A stretch of DNA of 6,256 nucleotides from Planctomycetota bacterium (GTDB taxonomy: Bacteria; Planctomycetota; Phycisphaerae; WQYP01). The position numbers were made by a program, and so were the translations under genes. Where the stretch lies: assembly GCA_021798635.1 (NCBI GenBank), contig JAJZGH010000266.1:1-6256 (forward strand). Reading direction: 5' to 3'. How positions within the stretch are numbered: the first letter of the stretch is position 1; each line of letters begins with the position of its first letter. Shown here piece after piece: positions 3,639 through 6,256 of this stretch. Under the pieces are notes generated by a model. It did not search any database. It worked only from the letters and a program-made list of their open reading frames with translations, and was not told where the DNA came from.

Positions 3639-6055
3639 TCCGCACCCTCCATGGCGTGAATTATCTCCATTACCAAGTCGGTCATGTTGTGGCCGATGTC
3701 TTTTAACGTTTCACCCGGTGCTGGCACCACGAGGTTGTTGCCAGTCGGACCCCACCCCTGAGGGATCGGCTTGTCATGCACCTGAAAATCCTCGTGCCTG
3801 GTCGTCGACTGCCACCGGACATCCAAGTAATGTGTGCCACACTTGTATGTAAATACGCGTGTATCTTTCCAAGTGAGCCAAAAAAAGTACGCGTATTCCG
3901 GCGTTGAAAGAGTGACGCCGCTCATCAATAAATTGATCAGCCGCCCCGCACCGCTCAGGGTAGCGACTGCATGCGCAAATTTGGTGAGTAGCGCGCCCTT
4001 GGGGCCTGCGGGAACGTCCCACCGTCCAAGGCCCACGTAATAATAATAATTCATGTAAAATCGACAGACCGAACCGTTGCACCCGTCCATTTCATGGATC
4101 GGGCCAACGCCCTGGAGGTAGGCTAACCCCATCGGATCCAACCCCACCACCGCCCGTCCCCCGACATACTCATACAAGTTTATACCACCCTCATAGCCAA
4201 TCGGATCGCGTTGCAACCAGCGGCCAACCGAACTGCCTTCGGCATCCGTCAGGAACATGCGGTTACGAACAAAATATAGCCGCGTTTCCGGATCATACCG
4301 GTAGCCGCAAAAAATGATATTGTTGGCACCGTAGGACGCCCCAACATCGGAATCCGTAAACCACACGCCGCCGGGGCCCGGTGTAACGAATATCCAAGTG
4401 ATCCCGTAGGCGTCCGTATCATATGCTTCCGCAATGCCGCCGCCGGAGTCGGTTAGCGCTACGGCACGGTATAGCAAATCCTGCAATAGGTAATACGCTC
4501 CCGCCGGTAGATTTTGCGGCCCCAGCGCGGCCAACGTCATGAGCTGGATGCACTCATCAACATAGATTCCCCAGATGTATTGTTTTAACGGCGTGTCGGT
4601 GCTGCCTGTTCCGCCAACGGGATTGCGCTCTTCCATAACTTGATTGCCAGGATAAACGTAATCCGTCGTGCCATTGGGGATTCCGCCATAAAGTCCCCCG
4701 TTGGAGGTCGTCGTGCGAATTCGTCGGTTAAACGCATCGAAGACGTAGCTACCGACCACCGCGCCAACGTCGACCCCGCTGACCTCGATTAGCCGATTAA
4801 GCGCATCGAACTGATTTTTTCGGACATAGTCATAGAACAGATTGCCATTGGAGGCCCCGGGCTGGCCGTCGTAGTAGAATGTGAACTCACCAAAGCTCGT
4901 AATCTGATTGAGGCGGTTGTGGCCTCGTTGCTGGACAGCTTGGCTTTCCCCGACGGGCGTGTAGGTCAGCGATCGCCAATTGCCCGTGCCGTCAAGGTTC
5001 CAAGCCTCCTGCGCGTCGGCGTCCGGCAATATCGCCGCGTTGGTGTAGGCGGCCGACCAGACCATCTGCGACGTTACGTTGCTGTTGGCGGTGCCGTTGG
5101 TTCTGGTTTCAATCGCCTGCCACTGCGAATCGTAGTAGATGTAGTTAATCTCACCGGCAGGAATGCCGGTGCCACCTTGGGGATAGGATTCGGTAACACG
5201 ATATCCCATCGCGTTGTAGGTGTATTGAGCGATGACCTTCCCTGCAGCATTGGACACCGACACCAATTGATTCCAGGCGTTGTAGGTATACCTGTTGCCG
5301 CTCTGATCGGAAATCATATTTCCGTTCGGGTCGTAAGTCGGCGTAGCCGACGTACCGCTGATACTGGTGATCTGATTTTGTGCGTTGGCGGTCTGGGTCT
5401 GGGTTGTACCGTTGGACGTGTAAGATGACCAGTTGCCTTGGCTGTCTAATGTCCAGCTTTGATTCGCCGCGCCACCGAGCGTGTTACTGGCTAATCTGTT
5501 GAGCGGATCGTAGGTGAAGGTCTGCGAGTACGCCGTGTTGAGCAGATTGTTTTCTGCGGTAACATTGGAATTACTATCATAGGAATACGTGAAGTTATCC
5601 ACCGATTGGCCGGATGAAGTATTGACCCAGTTCTGATCGGCGATTCTGCCGAACTGGTCCAGTCCCACGTATTGATCTCCGCCGGAGCCAATGCTGCCGG
5701 CGCTGCCAACCAATGTCAAATTGATTCCTGTCTGCGGATGGTTGCGGGCGACGACGGTGCCTAGGCCGAGATAGGAATATTGCTCCAGCACTTGGCCGAC
5801 ATCGCCGGAATTGGCACCGTCACTGATGGAATCCAATCGGCCGATGGCATTATCCAAGGCGCTATTCAGGTTGGTACCTGAATAGTTGTAATCAATCGTT
5901 CTGCCGTTGGGGTAGGCCATGCTTGCCAACCTCGAACCGTTGCCTGCACTGGTGTAAGTATACTGCACAAAAGGCGTCGTGGAAACATCGACGGGAAACA
6001 TCGACGGCCCCGGGGCGTTTTCCCGTTGTCTCAGCGACAGCCGCCCCTTTGCCAC
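3635..6055 (-). CDS. RHS-repeat (YD-repeat) protein with unrecognised C-terminal domain
   Basis: 806 residues. YD repeats begin at about residue 28 (FVQYTYTSAGNGSRLASMAY) and recur, for example FTYDPLNRLAS, PTYDPNGNMISD, QYTYNAMGYRVTES, FYYDGQPGASNGNLFYD, NQFDALNRLIEV and SYVFDAFNRRIRT. The hallmark end of the RHS core is at 585-644: YRYDPETRLYFVRNR, GRWLQRDPIGYEGGINLYEY and DPMGL. In known RHS proteins the repeats build a shell that encloses a C-terminal effector, released by cleavage after the core; here the tail is residues 645-806. No signal peptide, PAAR or other N-terminal domain is present, so the gene looks truncated at its 5' end or is an orphan cassette. The GTG at 6055 follows directly on a stop with only a weak AAGG site; an ATG at 6001 is an alternative. 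The stop overlaps the next gene as ATGA. Family call is certain; toxicity is inference. Confidence 0.93.
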   Translation of the reverse strand: MAKGRLSLRQRENAPGPSMFPVDVSTTPFVQYTYTSAGNGSRLASMAYPNGRTIDYNYSGTNLNSALDNAIGRLDSISDGANSGDVGQVLEQYSYLGLGTVVARNHPQTGINLTLVGSAGSIGSGGDQYVGLDQFGRIADQNWVNTSSGQSVDNFTYSYDSNSNVTAENNLLNTAYSQTFTYDPLNRLASNTLGGAANQSWTLDSQGNWSSYTSNGTTQTQTANAQNQITSISGTSATPTYDPNGNMISDQSGNRYTYNAWNQLVSVSNAAGKVIAQYTYNAMGYRVTESYPQGGTGIPAGEINYIYYDSQWQAIETRTNGTANSNVTSQMVWSAAYTNAAILPDADAQEAWNLDGTGNWRSLTYTPVGESQAVQQRGHNRLNQITSFGEFTFYYDGQPGASNGNLFYDYVRKNQFDALNRLIEVSGVDVGAVVGSYVFDAFNRRIRTTTSNGGLYGGIPNGTTDYVYPGNQVMEERNPVGGTGSTDTPLKQYIWGIYVDECIQLMTLAALGPQNLPAGAYYLLQDLLYRAVALTDSGGGIAEAYDTDAYGITWIFVTPGPGGVWFTDSDVGASYGANNIIFCGYRYDPETRLYFVRNRMFLTDAEGSSVGRWLQRDPIGYEGGINLYEYVGGRAVVGLDPMGLAYLQGVGPIHEMDGCNGSVCRFYMNYYYYVGLGRWDVPAGPKGALLTKFAHAVATLSGAGRLINLLMSGVTLSTPEYAYFFWLTWKDTRVFTYKCGTHYLDVRWQSTTRHEDFQVHDKPIPQGWGPTGNNLVVPAPGETLKDIGHNMTDLVMEIIHAMEGAE
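3638..4123 (-). other. Variable C-terminal tail of the RHS protein (candidate effector domain)
   Basis: The 162 residues after DPMGL are not YD repeats. They contain a Cys pair (C659, C664), the aromatic run RFYMNYYYYVGLGRW, a helical, fairly hydrophobic stretch FAHAVATLSGAGRLINLLMSG, then YAYFFWLTWK, KCGTHYLDVRW, TTRHEDFQVHD and a terminal helix. I see no HNH, ADP-ribosyltransferase, deaminase or metalloprotease HExxH signature. Position after the core is that of the polymorphic toxin domain in RHS systems; the activity is unknown. Confidence 0.55.
3646..3650 (-). promoter_or_regulatory. Shine-Dalgarno site inside the end of the RHS gene
   Basis: GGAGG on the minus strand, seven bases before the ATG at 3638. 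Together with the ATGA overlap it fixes the start of the downstream gene and argues for coupled translation. Confidence 0.65.
5981..6007. repeat. 13-bp perfect tandem duplication at the RHS 5' boundary
   Basis: GGAAACATCGACG occurs at 5981-5993 and immediately again at 5994-6006, followed by G. On the minus strand it encodes the MFPVDVS region just before recognisable YD repeats begin. Thirteen is not a multiple of three, so the event changed the upstream frame relative to the RHS core. Confidence 0.8.
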
Positions 6056-6256
6056 TCAGCCTTATTTGCTCTGCTGCTCGACTCTCTGCTGCTCATCTGC
6101 TCTCCGCGGAGCCGTACCGTTATCATGAATATTAACACCTTCACAACTGGCTGGGCCTTCACAGCGTTCATTTCCACAGATTCAAGAGGCCCTCGACGCG
6201 CCCGGCGAACCCGAGTTTATGGCACGCGAGAACAAGTGCCTGGGCGCAGCGGGTAT
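6056..6256. other. No recognisable gene; short direct repeats and a palindrome
   Basis: CTCTGCTGCTC is repeated at 6069-6079 and 6084-6094 with a partial third copy after it, and CTCCGCGGAG (6102-6111) is a 10-bp palindrome. On the minus strand no frame continues the RHS repeats upstream. On the plus strand an open frame from about 6129 to the edge contains QIQEALDAPGEPEF, which has gene-like codon use but no start or recognised family. I see no convincing promoter for the RHS gene. Confidence 0.4.

Noticed and set aside
4919..5428. Plus-strand open frame of 169 codons
   Set aside because: It is antisense to RHS YD repeats; repetitive GC-skewed repeats commonly leave long open shadow frames.
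6069..6104. CTCTGCTGCTC repeats as a possible small CRISPR or tandem array
   Set aside because: Only two full copies with a 4-base gap; there is no spacer structure, and it is better described as a short slippage repeat.
6129..6256. Plus-strand frame reaching the right edge with QIQEALDAPGEPEF
   Set aside because: Codon use is gene-like but there is no start codon with a ribosome site and no family match. Too short to support as a gene start.

Overview
The window most likely comes from a member of the Planctomycetota; this is a moderate inference. The reasons are an RHS protein of the 'YYDSQWQAIETR / NGNLFYD' style common there, a membrane protein ending in a CxxC zinc ribbon of the type usually seen as 'CxxCGYDLRG...CPECG', and an extragenic palindrome rich in GAAGCGGAGGCGCAGCCGGA-like sequence. 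No rRNA, tRNA or CRISPR array is visible. The content is accessory: an RHS cassette, a type IV toxin-antitoxin antitoxin, a decayed ATPase and a fragment that looks like a structured RNA.

Layout. (1) 1-744, minus: an AbiEi-family antitoxin open to the left edge of the window, with a Shine-Dalgarno site and a good sigma70-type promoter just upstream. (2) 745-1213: intergenic, holding that promoter, a 16-bp perfect palindrome, a REP-like 13-bp hairpin and a terminator-like hairpin. (3) 1214-1663, plus: remnant of an AAA ATPase with a DUF4143 C-terminus. A short ATPase-like N-terminus is joined through a stop codon to the intact C-terminal part, as if the middle had been deleted. (4) 1664-2048: no gene. 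It carries a 7-bp hairpin with direct repeats and then (1885-2031, read on the minus strand) a run of four hairpins with motifs resembling the 5' part (domain I) of a group II intron, without any reverse transcriptase. (5) 2049-6055, minus: one apparent operon. A long RHS-repeat protein is followed by two small genes joined by ATGA overlaps (a membrane/zinc-ribbon protein and a soluble unknown, now read as one 377-codon ORF because the ribbon appears frameshifted twice), then a three-helix membrane protein. (6) 6056-6256: no recognisable gene.

How the parts fit. The RHS gene lacks a secretion or N-terminal domain and starts in the middle of YD repeats. It carries a 162-residue C-terminal tail that matches no toxin fold I recognise. 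The genes immediately downstream and translationally coupled to it occupy the place where an immunity gene would be expected, but no immunity function can be read from them. The AbiEi gene would normally be paired with an AbiEii nucleotidyltransferase toxin, expected beyond the left edge.
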